64,000 nt of DNA, from NCBI RefSeq assembly GCF_905475395.1, contig NC_058337.1, positions 133,755,960-133,819,959 of the forward strand, written 5' to 3'. Made by a program: the position numbers and the translations under genes. Positions within the stretch are counted from its first letter, which is position 1. Every line of letters begins with the position of its first letter. This document shows positions 1 to 10,351 of the stretch, in pieces. This DNA is from Chrysoperla carnea (taxonomy: Eukaryota > Arthropoda > Insecta > Neuroptera > Chrysopidae). Below the pieces are notes generated by a model. That model was not told the origin of the DNA. It worked only from the letters and a program-made list of their open reading frames with translations, and ran no database searches.

Positions 1-184
1 TATACCCAATGAATTATGACCATTTTACACTTAAAAAAATTGAAAATTGTGCAAATATTTAAGCTGTGTTAAGCAATTTCTTCGAGTGTTATGAAAGAGA
101 AATAAGTTAGATCAAGAGAAGTGGAAGCTATAAAGCAGTGGTTTTTACTTTTAAGCCCAATGAAGCGGGTTGGTATCAAGCTAG
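1..184 (+). mobile_element. Helitron family A, 3' part (5' end outside window)
   Basis: The stretch matches the 3' part of the full copy at 16868-17335. It carries the short hairpin region around 'gaagcgggttggtatc' and ends in CTAG (181-184) followed by T. That is the standard Helitron 3' end (hairpin, then CTRR, inserted before T). It is non-coding; the 5' part lies before base 1. Confidence 0.7.
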
Positions 185-259
185 TAGTTAATACATTTTG
201 TTTGACGCTCCAAGAATTTTCCTCTGAATAATTGTAATTATTTACAATCAAGGAGCTGA

Positions 260-430
260 CATACTATTATAATATACGTTATAGATGTGAAAGCAAGTTT
301 ATTTATTTGTTTATTTGTTATGATTTCACGCGAAAACTACTCAATGGGCTTTAATGAAACTTTAGAATAATATAGCTCATACATCAGAATAATACACGAG
401 CTATAATTTATTTGACATTTTCCACAATGA
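260..430 (+). mobile_element. Helitron family A, 5' fragment
   Basis: The sequence begins near 'ataatatacgttatagatg' and continues through 'gtgaaagcaag', a T/G-rich 'tttgttatgatttcacgc' block and 'catcagaataatacacgag'. It aligns with the first 170 bp of the family A copies at 16868 and 47668. It is truncated and has no 3' end. Confidence 0.55.
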
Positions 431-540
431 ATTGCTATCAATTACTAATTAGTATACGCAAATAACATATATTTATTTTCCCGACTTCTATGTGAAATAT
501 CTCGCATACTTTTGATTTTTCTATCCTGTAAATTCCTGTC

Positions 541-865
541 CATGAAGGTTATAAGAAGGAGAACGATCGCTATAGAAAATATTGTCCCCGAAATATGGAT
601 AAAATAAGTGAGGCGCTGCGACCGCTAAGTAGTATCAATAAAAGCGGGCTGTTGTGTGCTAATTTGAAATGATATATCAATTAGTACATTATGCAACTAA
701 CTTCATCTACTTGTACTCATAAACAGCTAACTTCGCAGATACTACTTCTTGATGACAGCGCGGCTGGTGGCTGAAAAATGAACTATAAATTCTACAAATT
801 TTCAGGGACAGGCGCGATAATGCTTTAACACGTAGCGATCGTTCTCCTTCTTTATAACCTTCATG
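541..865. mobile_element. hAT-type MITE with perfect 8-bp target duplication
   Basis: Terminal inverted repeats of about 32 bp begin CATGAAGGTTATAA at 541 and end with the complement at 865, and both continue into an 'aaggagaacgatcgcta' motif. The element is flanked by the perfect 8-bp direct repeat TTCCTGTC (533-540 and 866-873). An 8-bp duplication is typical of hAT elements. There is no coding capacity (325 bp). Confidence 0.8.
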
Positions 866-873
866 TTCCTGTC

Positions 874-2739
874 TAAGATTGACATTTCACAAAAATAATA
901 TTACCAGAACTACGTTTTCCATAAAGAATGTGCGTCTTACTGTATCTTAAAAAATAAATTTCTTGTCATTTTGCTTCGACCCAAGGTCTTGGAAACATAA
1001 CAAATAAGATGATTTTATATAGAAGTGTTTGGATGTTTTCTATAATCACGTAATATTTTTTCCCATGTTTGTATATTACATGATCAACGTTTTACAAAAT
1101 GTTATGTCAAGTTTGACCTATTATATGCCAAGAATAAGTTACTCCCATGTGAGTTTTACCAAAGTTATCTAAAGTCTTTATATAATAATAATCATTCACT
1201 GTATATAAGCTCTTATATAATAGTTCGTTCTCTCGTTTAGCTCACCGTAATTCTTCAAAGACACATACATAGTCGTCAAATTCTATTTCATATTTTTACC
1301 AGTAAGTGTGTTATTTGGTATAGCTAGTTATTAAATGTAGTTTTTATAAAAATAGATTAAATAAATATGAAAAAACTAAATGAGGACACTGTAACGTGTT
1401 TTTATCTATTTATTGTAAGCTTTAGAATATTCGTGGGCTTATTAGTCCTAGCAAGTTAGGAATAAAAATTCGTAAAACTCTGAAACGAGCTGTTTCTCAA
1501 GTGTTCTTAAATACAGGCAATTATTTTAAATATTCTGATTTCGAGTCATAAAAGCACATTTTTCTTTTAAAATATTAAAATTAAAAATGGTAATTTTTAA
1601 ACTGTATATCACGTGATCTAAAACGCGGGTAAGCCCTGCTGTGATGTCATAGCGGTATGAGTCATAGACCATCAGTTAGTTCAGTGTAGACAGCTGAGTA
1701 TAATATATACATATAGATAATAAGTATTTATATTTATTATAATCAGATGTCTATGAATATATCTGTCAAAATTATTTGTGTTATTTCGTATATAGTGATA
1801 CCCAAATTACGTCATCAAATTGGATACCCGCGTTTTTGACAGTTTAAAGAAGGTTTAAAATTTAATTTAAGTTTTTGGCAAGAAAGCGTGTGTATTTTTT
1901 CGAAATTAATTTTTGGTGGCTTTTTATTAGCAAAATCAACATTTTGAAGTACTTTTTCAAAAATAGTGGAATACCCTATTGTTATCCTGTCATCTTACAA
2001 TAAAATACCACAAAAACGGGTATTCATCAATTTTAATCCCCTCTGGCGCTTGAAAATAATTTCACCTTAGAAAATATATTAAAGTGAAAACTGAAAAATA
2101 AATTTTATATGAAAAATAATCATAATAATATAGGTAATAATTTAAGACTATTTATAAGAACACCGTGTTTTTTTATGAGTTTGTTTTTTACGATATAGAA
2201 TTATAATTTTTTTATAATTTGAGAGTAATAAAAAAAAGTTTGTTTTTTATTAAGAATGATAAATATTTTAAGTATTATAACTGAAACTAAGTAACGTTGT
2301 TGTATTAAATGATTTTATGTTTATTTGAATTAAATAGAGTACCTATCCACATAATTCATGTACAGCAAAACTTGGTTTTAGCGAAAACTGCATAAGTGCG
2401 AATTAGTATCGCAAGTGTGAATGATTCGCACTATTTTTACGTATTTTCTTGAAGTTTTGACTCACTTATTTCAATAACTATTAAAACAATCAAGATAAAA
2501 GTCATCAAAGATTTATTTATATCTCTTTCTAGCAAAACAGAATTTAACGTGGAGATCTTATAACATACGTAGTATATGTCGTCAACTATTATGTCCGATC
2601 TCTCTGTCTAATATCCGTCTAATAAGTAGTTTAAATGATTATATCATCCATATTTCCTGTCCGATTTAAATTTATCTACACTTTATTGTCTTCTCCTTTG
2701 ATTAAGTACATCTTAATTTTTTGTATTTATAATAAAAAC
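874..2739. other. Gene-free AT-rich stretch
   Basis: I see no gene, RNA gene or clear repeat boundary here. The sequence is A/T-rich with frequent stops in all frames. Only short simple-sequence patches stand out. Confidence 0.6.
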
Positions 2740-3275
2740 AATTGAAAACAAACAGTTGACTGAGTTAATTGTTGAAATACCATGCATAGACAGTGTTGAT
2801 TACTTTATCACATAACACATACATACATGTCACACATACATAACTGATATCCCCCAAATAATACAAACTATATACAATTTACGCCCTCACGAGTAAACAG
2901 TGATGCTTACGAAAAAATGTTTCAAACAAAAGTTGGTTATTTTTTTATAAGGAATATTTTTTATATTTAAACTTTTGCTCTATCTCTAATGGTTTTCATG
3001 ATGGGTCCTACGGACCCAAGACCCAATTGACCTATGTTGCTCATTACTCTCACTTTTTATGCCTGAGTACGCAGTAAAAATTTCAGCTTGATATCTTTTT
3101 TCGTTTTTGAGTTATCGTGTTGACAGACAGATGCACAGACGGACAGACTGTACAGACGGACAGGCAGGCAGACGGACAGACAACCGAAAATGGACTAATT
3201 AGGTGATTTTATGAACACTTTTATCAAAATGTTATTCATAGCATCAATATTTTTAAGCGTTACAAATCTTAACGT
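2740..3275 (-). repeat. Dispersed repeat family S, copy 1 (truncated)
   Basis: Inverted relative to the copies at 28646 and 34061. It starts at 'gaaaacaaacagttgactga', runs through 'cgtttttgagttatcgtg' and 'gactaattaggtgatttta', and fades near 'aagcgttacaaatctt'. The middle is expanded into a GACA/GACGGACAG-type microsatellite (3121-3182). It lacks the 'ataccatgtatat' terminus of full copies. It is non-coding and its class is unknown. Confidence 0.75.
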
Positions 3276-6200
3276 TCTCATAAAATCTACTAGACTTTGT
3301 ATCAAAACAATCAAATGTTTTTCGAAATTTCTTGACATGTTAAAAGGAACGTAAATTGTGGCCATATTAGTGTTACAGTGCATTTGCCTAAAAAGGACAA
3401 CTATCGTAGCAAATTTTCTTAATCAAATCCTATTATTTCATATTCACCGGCTAGAAATATTGTCAGTCCCTTGAACTCTTTATTTATTCAGGTTCAACTG
3501 TAATAGCTAAGTAATATCAATAATACATTGCTTACTAGCTGGAGTTAGCATCCATTTTCATGGTAATTACCTTTCACATTATATACATTTTTTTAATATA
3601 TATAAAACATAAAAATAATTATTATAAAAATATATTTTATGTTGGTAAAACTTTTTAATTGAAATATTAAAATTTGTTATCATATAATATAAAATTCATA
3701 TCTTATAATTGTCCTTAAAGTCCTCTGAATGATGTTGCTACTTTGTCCTTTTTGTATCCGACATTTGATGTCTTCTATGAAAAATTCTAATGTTCTCACG
3801 CGTAAAAATTTTAATATCCAACACGAATTTTGAGGCATTTAAAATACATGTATACAGCGAAGAGAGAGTGGACAGCCTGTAATACCTTAACATGGTTTCG
3901 AGCAAGATATTCCCCCATTTTCTACCTTCCAGCAGGCTTGGGATAGATCCCAAACATTTGCGATTAAAATAATGACAATTATTAACAACTTTTTTACCTT
4001 GCGTGATATGTATCAACTGTTAATTTTCAATGAGTTTCAGCTAATATTTTTTTTATAGCTACGTAATTTTAATAATCCAACAGATTCCATTTATAAAATG
4101 CACGTTTATAGGCAATTTACATCACATTTATGAATAAATTTTTGCATATACCTTAAACATAATTGTAGAATATTGTTTATTAACTGATAAAAAAAGTTTT
4201 TTTTTATTATATTATACATTACATTTAAAAAATAATGTCTTAATTTGCATCAAATTTTTATTTATAAACATGAATTTTAGATTATTGGCACAAGAATTAT
4301 CAAATTATTCATTAAACATAAACGCATAAAAATTATTGAAAAATTGTTCAAATATACCTTCTACTATATGCACAAATTTACATAAATGAAATGTAAATTG
4401 CATATGAACATGCACCTTATCGAATCAAATAAATGGCTTTTTGAAATAAAAAAACGGAAATTAAAAATTTTCATAAAATAGAAGAAACAGGCGCAATCAG
4501 TCCATATGCTGCCATCGTAACTTTGCCCGAGTTAAAACTATTTTATAGTAAAGAAGACATTGATAAAATAGCTATTCAACTGCCATCTATGAAAGATTTT
4601 TCATTAATATCGACAAATATGAAAACCCACTAATAGTCAAGTTAAAAACCGATGTAATATACATTGTAGTACGGTTTGATCAAAACTTATTGCCATCTAT
4701 GAAACAAAACTCGAAATATTACGTGCAGAACATAACAATAGTATTGTTGAACACAATAATAGTAATATTTTAGGATATGGCACGTAAAAAAGTCCACGAA
4801 CTCTAACTTTCTTCCGAGTGGTAAATAAGCTCCTGAGTTGATGTTGATCATTTTCTCTCATACAACATTTGTACGGTAGTTAGTAAAAATTGAGAAAAAA
4901 TTTTGCTCCTTATCAAATAAGCATCCTAATGAGCTCGAAAGCATTACATGATGCTGGTAGACATTATTCCAACCCGGAACAATCTTGGAGGATAAAATAT
5001 CTTTTTTTTAATCAGTTACTTCCATTTTTATTAATAAAACGGCCTAATAACAGTGAATCGTTATCAAGTTTTCCAAAGATAGTTTAATCCATTCCAGACA
5101 AATTGATTTGCTCTCGACAAAGTACTTGAAGATAAAATATCTACTCGGATCACTTAGAAAAAATGTGGTCCACAAAAATATGGTAAAAAAGGTCAATTTT
5201 GCATAGCTCTATCCAAGGACACTTTGTTCCTTCAACATCATTCCGTGCACAGCAAGACACGTTATTTACACCTTTCATTAGTCATTACTCCTACACAAAG
5301 TGCATAATCTGTCCTAATACACAAAACCACACACTAAAAAATACATTTATTATTTTTTACACACATGGTTATCACGTGGTCTATGCGTGAGCTAAACGTG
5401 CAGTAAAAACAAAATAGGCAAGGAGCTTACATGCATTTTTATGTAAAAATCTAATAGCAAGAACGATAGCAATCAATGCTTTTTGTAAGACGGTTCAATT
5501 TTTTATTGAACTATAAGTATTAAGAAAACGGATGAAGTACTTCCTGCAGCTGAGAGTGGTTAATTCAAACTGATTGCAAGCTGGTAAAGCAATTACAATT
5601 TATATTGCTAAAAGTATATGAAAAATTGGCAGCTTTTTCGGGCATGACATTTTTTACTCCACAAAGTCTGCTTGGTAAGTTAATAGGTAGTAAGAATACA
5701 AGACTTTCGTTTCTCTGAACTTGGAAAAACCAAACTTTGGATGCTGGAAATAGTAAAATTAAAAATTGTGTCTGATCTTCTAGCCGGAAGTTATCGGGTA
5801 CCAAATAAACCATGCGACCAAGAAATTTTACCTCTTTTTTTGTAGTTAAATCGTTATTGAGAAAAGAACTGGAAAGTTTTGTTAATATTAAAATATAAAA
5901 TATTTATGGTATCATTCGGTGTTTCCAAGCTAAGCGTAGAAGAAACTAAGGGTCTTAACTTATCACCCACTCAGAGTATTTTTCACATATAAAGTTGTAT
6001 ACAAATTGCGCAGTTTTATTTCTGATTTCTCCAGTTCTTGTTGTTGTGCAGTTCTAAGAATTGCTTTTCATGCTTCATGTCTTGTGTTTCTATATTTCCA
6101 AACCTATACAATGTAGAAATGCTGCGCGGGAACTCTTTCTGCTTGCTTTGCATTAGCGGTGACACCCGAGTAAGGAAAAAAAATTTTTAAATACCTTTGG

Positions 6201-6299
6201 GAAAAATTCCAGTAAAAAAAATGATACACACTGATATTTTTAAAGGTTCAATGCCTTATGGCAGTTGATCCGATACAACATTGTTAAAAAATTTTGAAG
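3276..6299. other. Gene-free stretch with possible decayed coding relics
   Basis: No recognisable gene. Around 4490-4640 and 4890-5087 (+), and 5565-5813 (-), the base composition is more even and short open frames occur, for example a frame at 4890 reading ...SSKALHDAGRHYSNPEQSW. None matches a family I recognise and all are short, so they are most likely relics of old elements or chance frames. Confidence 0.4.
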
Positions 6300-6476
6300 T
6301 ATATGCCCGGTAATAGTATATGAGCCTGTAGTGTAATGAAGTATAATTTTTATCTAATACTGTACCAACGGGAGGCTTCACACACACAATACTCAGTGTG
6401 TGATCACTTGTTTACAATACTCTACTATAGTTAATAAATTTCGATTTTTGCCCCAATTCCTAGATCAGTTTTTTGT

Positions 6477-6527
6477 ATTTTTAAAATACGTATTTTCGAC
6501 TACCAAGTAGTCATCATCAGTAAGAAT
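6477..6527 (-). ncRNA. Hammerhead-ribozyme-like motif, left arm of copy 1
   Basis: Complement of the right-arm motif. Core CTGATGA is followed by one extra T, a perfect 6-bp stem II with a 3-nt loop, GAA, and a self-complementary stem III (AATAC/GTATT). A closing stem I pairs the 7 nt before the core with the 7 nt after the predicted cleavage site. It is read on the minus strand. Confidence 0.6.
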
Positions 6528-6719
6528 TAGCTAGTGAATGTTACTCTTTGTTAATTTGGTGGCGGACTGCACACTGTTACTTTCGTGTTTTTACAATTTA
6601 TTAATTATATTAATTTATTTGCATTTGACAGATACTGTGAACAGTATAAATTGTAAAAACACGAAAGTAACAGTGTGCAGTCCACCACTAAATTAACAAA
6701 GAGTAACATTCACTAGCTA

Positions 6720-6770
6720 ATTCTTACTGATGATGACTACTTGGTAGTCGAAAATACGTATTTTAAAAAT
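6720..6770 (+). ncRNA. Hammerhead-ribozyme-like motif, right arm of copy 1
   Basis: Stem I 5' strand is 6720-6726 (ATTCTTA). Core CTGATGA is 6727-6733, with an unpaired T at 6734. Stem II is GACTAC/GTAGTC with loop TTG, then GAA at 6750-6752. Stem III is AATAC/GTATT with no loop (6753-6762). H17 is T6763 with predicted cleavage after it, and stem I 3' strand is TAAAAAT (6764-6770), giving six pairs and one C-A mismatch. A loopless palindromic stem III is like the short-stem-III class that acts as dimers. The extra T after the core is the main deviation. Confidence 0.65.
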
Positions 6771-7353
6771 ACAAAAAACTGATCTAGGAATTGGGGCAAA
6801 AATCGAAATTTATTTCGACATATCCTAGAGTTCTCATTTATTATCTTCGATAATATTTATATCTACTATAGTTGCTTCTGTTACACCCATAATATTCAAC
6901 TATAAATGTGTGATTATTTTTAATTTATTTAATTTTTTATTTCGCAATTATCTCTTCTGTATGGTAAAAATCAATTATATGGTTATCATCTCCACGTTAA
7001 AACGGTGGTAAATCTCCTTCAAATTGTGCATCTTATTACTTATTTTCCAGGTTTTGTAAATTCCTAAATATATTACAATCGCGGGACAACAACCTTTATG
7101 TGCAGTTCCAAGACTTGGGAAGACAAACCACTGCACCAACAGTCAACATATGTTACCTCCAAACCATCAGACGGTTAGGATTTTAACATAAAAATGAATG
7201 TCAGCTCCTTAACTATAATAACAATGAAGTTGTGATGAAAACGCTATACAAAAGTAATATTAAAAAAAAACCAGTGGCGAAGTAATTAAAACACATATTT
7301 TTGGAATGTATGATGATCGTTATTATTGCAACGTTTTATATTTTATTTTTATA

Positions 7354-7848
7354 CTATCTGTGAACTACCCGCTTTGCTGGGCAACATCCCCACTTGCACC
7401 CCTCCCTCCACATTTCCTTGCGTGGGATAACAGTTTTGTAATGTACACGTCATGCTCTTTTATTTGATACCCCACTTAGGTATATTTGTAAATATTCGAT
7501 AATTCCTTCCCAATTTCTCGCTACACCTTTCTATCCTCCGAAGGTTAAAAGTAGATAAAAACAATAGATCTTTGAAGCTGGTTGTATATCGTGTCAATAT
7601 TTGAGCTTAATCGATGCACAACTTTTTTAGTTTTTGAAGCATATCCCTTTCAACCCCTATTTCAACCCCTTACTCTACTATAATATGGATGTATTATACA
7701 TAAAAACCTTCCTCTTGAATCACTCTATCTATTAAAAAACCGCATCAAAATCCGTTGCGTAGTTTCAAAGATTTAAGCGTACAAAGGGACATAGGGACAT
7801 AGGGACATAGGGACAGAAAAAGCGACTTTGTTTTATACTATGTAGTGA
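7354..7848 (-). mobile_element. Helitron family B2, full copy
   Basis: On the minus strand it starts TCACTACATAGTATAAAAC and ends with a hairpin region (cccagcaaagcggg) followed by ...cacagATAG. It lies between A (7353) and T (7849), as Helitrons do. The 5' side holds a four-unit 'gggacata' microsatellite. It is non-coding. A truncated relative interrupts the SINE at 26.5-27.2 kb. Confidence 0.75.
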
Positions 7849-9293
7849 TGACCTGCTATAGTAAATGAATATGTCCTTGTGATTTTAAGTACAATATTTT
7901 TTTTTTAATAAATAAATAAAATGTACACAGTTTAATTAAAAAAATATTTATAATTGTTTTTAATTAAATTCGCCACCCACATCATCATATGCACAAAGTA
8001 ATTAAATTATTACACAATTAAAATTGCATAATATTTGCCGGTCATAATACGTCAAGGAACAAATTTTTATATTCAAATATTTATTTAAAATGGAACCTTA
8101 GACAGATTTTATGTTTTGAAAAAACTTTTTGGGCATGTAAATAAAAAAAAAATTGTTAAAGTAGTCCGGTTGTTGTGTAGTCAACTAGGCAATTTGTATG
8201 GCGTAAATCTAAATTTATAAGAATGGAAGGTGACTGATCGATCAACGCACAGCTGAAACCGCTGGGTCTAGAAGCCTGAAATTTTGTACACACGTTCCAT
8301 AAGTCACGTAATTTTTGGAAATCCATGTCCTAAGGGGCTCAAAAGGGAATGTGAATTTTGTATATGCAAACTGCAAAAAAAAATTTGAAAAAATCGAGAA
8401 AAACGCAAAAAAAATTGTATTGTAGAATTTGATGAAACTCGGTGGATGAGGTAATTTTGACCCAAAAAGTATAAAAATTAGGTTAATTTACTGTTTGGAT
8501 GCAGATTTTCTGAGATACCGCAATTTTTGGATCGATTTTAGTCCGTATCTCAAAAATTATTAGACCAGTCATCAAATGCACACGATTTTTGTACTTTTTG
8601 GGTCAAAATTACCTTATATACTGAGTTTTATCGAAATCGAAGATAAAAAAAATTTCTCGATTTTTTGCAATTTTTTTAAGGGACACCCCTTTGAAAAAGT
8701 CGAGAAAATCGAAAAAAAATAATTTTACTTCGGAATTAGCAAAAAAAAATGTTGTATCGTCTCATATTGATTATTTTGTGACGTTAACTATCCTTCATCA
8801 CTGTCACCATAAACGGTACCTCAGTTGTTAAAATCAGTTCAGGTTTTTGGATAAAACTACTTTTTTCACCTAGGTAGCTCGAAATAAATAAAATTTATGA
8901 ATGAGAATTAAGTATACTGACTGCCACTGTACACTGCAAATACTTTCTTTTTAAGTCTGATGTATTTTGTAATAATCTTGAAGTAAATATTTAATAAATT
9001 ATTAAAAAACAATTATTATTAATTAATAAATACTTGTAGTACCTATATATACTTATCATACGACTGACTGACAAAGGTGATTAAATGTGTTACAAAAATA
9101 GTTAAATAAATAATTAAATGATAAAATTAGTTATGAGAAATTAAAAAAATGAAAACAGGAAAATTATATTGTAAAAAAGAAGCAAAATTACAAAACTCAA
9201 AATTGATTAAAAAAAGATTCAAATATTTATATAAAAATATCTCTTAAGATACGATAAAATGGGGGATTTTCTGTAATAAAATAGAGGAAAACC
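7849..9293. other. Gene-free stretch with an imperfect inverted repeat and a MITE fragment
   Basis: At 8155-8220 'ttaaagtagtccggttgt' and 'ctaggcaatttgtatggcg' match the TTAA-type MITE in the sugar-transporter intron (38213-38402). At 8430-8480 and 8590-8640 'ggtaattttgacccaaaaag' recurs inverted as 'ctttttgggtcaaaattacc', forming an imperfect hairpin of about 210 bp. Nothing else is recognisable. Confidence 0.55.
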
Positions 9294-10144
9294 CAGTGAT
9301 GCATTTAGGCCTAGGCCCGAGACGTCCGGGCCCTAGGGCGGCAGAATTTGATGGGCGGCAAAATTTATGAAATGCCAAAATTTTAGAGTCACAAAAAAGT
9401 AAAGACAATCAATTATAAAAATTGGTTCAGAATAGTTTTTATAAAAAATTTTCGATAGAAAATATTATAATCCAATTCATTAATTTACTTCTAAATGTGT
9501 GTGGATAAGATGTTAATTTTTTAATCGATCAATAATATTCTTTATCGAGTAATGTTCTATACTTTCTGTTCCTTTAGTGAGATTAATCTCACGTGTATGA
9601 AGCATTTTGAAATTATTTAATCCAAATGACTTCTTAATTTGTTTTTAATTTGTTTTTAGTGTGAAATAAAAATACCGAAGATTTGTATGTCCCATGATGC
9701 ATGCTACGCATTAGAAAATGAGTGGCCTGCAATAAGAGTGGTAGACAATGAATGCATTCATTTACATTGTCAACTCAAAGATTCCTTGGCAAATATGGAA
9801 GATGTACGCTATGCACAAAAAATATGCAATGTATTGCATTCACGGAATCTTCAAGATGTTTATCCGAATGTGGACATTGCTCTCCGTATTTTTTTGAGTA
9901 TTCCGGTTACAAATTGTTCAGGAGAAAGATCTTTTTCTACTCTTAAAAGGGTAAAAACCTATTTACGAGCAAGCATGGGCCAAGATAGACTTAATGCACC
10001 TGCATTACTGTCTATTGAAGCCCAACTAGTCCAAGAAATTAATTACGACGACATAATTGATGTTTTTGCACGGACCAAAGCCAGGAAAAAGAAATTTTCA
10101 AATTGATTAATATTAAAAGAAATATGAATTATTTATCTGTCTAA

Positions 10145-10179
<35 letters not shown>

Positions 10180-10343
10180 TTATCTGTTTTGTTTATCAGT
10201 TATATTTAAAAAATTATATTTCAATAAATTAAGTTACTTTAAATAAAAAAAAAACTTGATCAAAATTAATGAAATTCATTGTATCAAAAAGGGCGGCGCA
10301 TCGAACGGAGCCTAGGATGGCAGCAAGCCTAAATCCGTCACTG
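9294..10343 (+). mobile_element. Degenerate hAT transposon
   Basis: The left end begins CAGTGATGCATTTAGGC and the right end is the inverted GCCTAAATCCGTCACTG, a typical hAT start (CAGTG). The flanking octamers are ggaaaacc (9286-9293) and ggaaaatt (10344-10351), a 6/8 match consistent with an old 8-bp duplication. At 1.05 kb it is much shorter than an autonomous hAT and keeps only the C-terminal transposase part. Confidence 0.85.
9687..10106 (+). pseudogene. hAT transposase C-terminal fragment
   Basis: A 139-residue open frame ends with the hAT C-terminal dimerisation region. It includes LRIFLSIPVTNCSGERSFS (about residues 65-83), the TLKRVKTYLR helix and a following DRLNAPALLSIEAQL segment, the diagnostic core of zinc-finger/hAT transposases. 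The N-terminal zinc finger and the DDE catalytic residues are absent. Full hAT transposases are about 600-800 residues, so this is a remnant inside an element with recognisable hAT ends. It may still be translated but could not act as a transposase. A (TA)n run follows at about 10149-10173. Confidence 0.9.
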
Positions 10344-10351
10344 GGAAAATT

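Larger units (their letters stand above)
6433..6861. mobile_element. Inverted-repeat retroelement with hammerhead-like motifs, copy 1
   Basis: Two long arms face each other, with 'aaatttcgatttttgcccc' on the left and its complement on the right. They meet in a non-palindromic centre near 6595-6640. A non-repeated tail of about 45 bp follows the right arm (to 'gataatatttata'). The 12-bp direct repeat TCTACTATAGTT flanks the element (6421-6432 and 6862-6873). The uninterrupted relative of the target at about 13255 reads tctgctgtagtt once, confirming the boundaries. Each arm holds a hammerhead-ribozyme-like fold. Hammerheads are known in Penelope-like elements and retrozymes; assignment to that group is inference. 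There is no open reading frame. Confidence 0.8.
6300..7075 (+). repeat. Dispersed repeat D1, copy interrupted by the ribozyme element
   Basis: The flanks of the element at 6433-6861 align with 13125-13500. Both copies share 'taatactgt[ag/tc]caacg', 'aggcttcaca', 'tgtgtgat', 'tgtttacaata', 'cttctgttaca' and the final 'acttattttcca[g/a]' block. Here the repeat is split by the insertion; at 13.2 kb it is uninterrupted and gives an empty site. Confidence 0.75.

Noticed and set aside
3121-3182. Possible CRISPR-like or regulatory short repeat array (GACGGACAG)
   Set aside because: It is an expanded microsatellite inside a family S copy; spacing and sequence are irregular and this is eukaryotic DNA.
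3738-4016. 92-codon frame on the minus strand
   Set aside because: No family resemblance, no splice context and A/T-rich; not supported as a gene.
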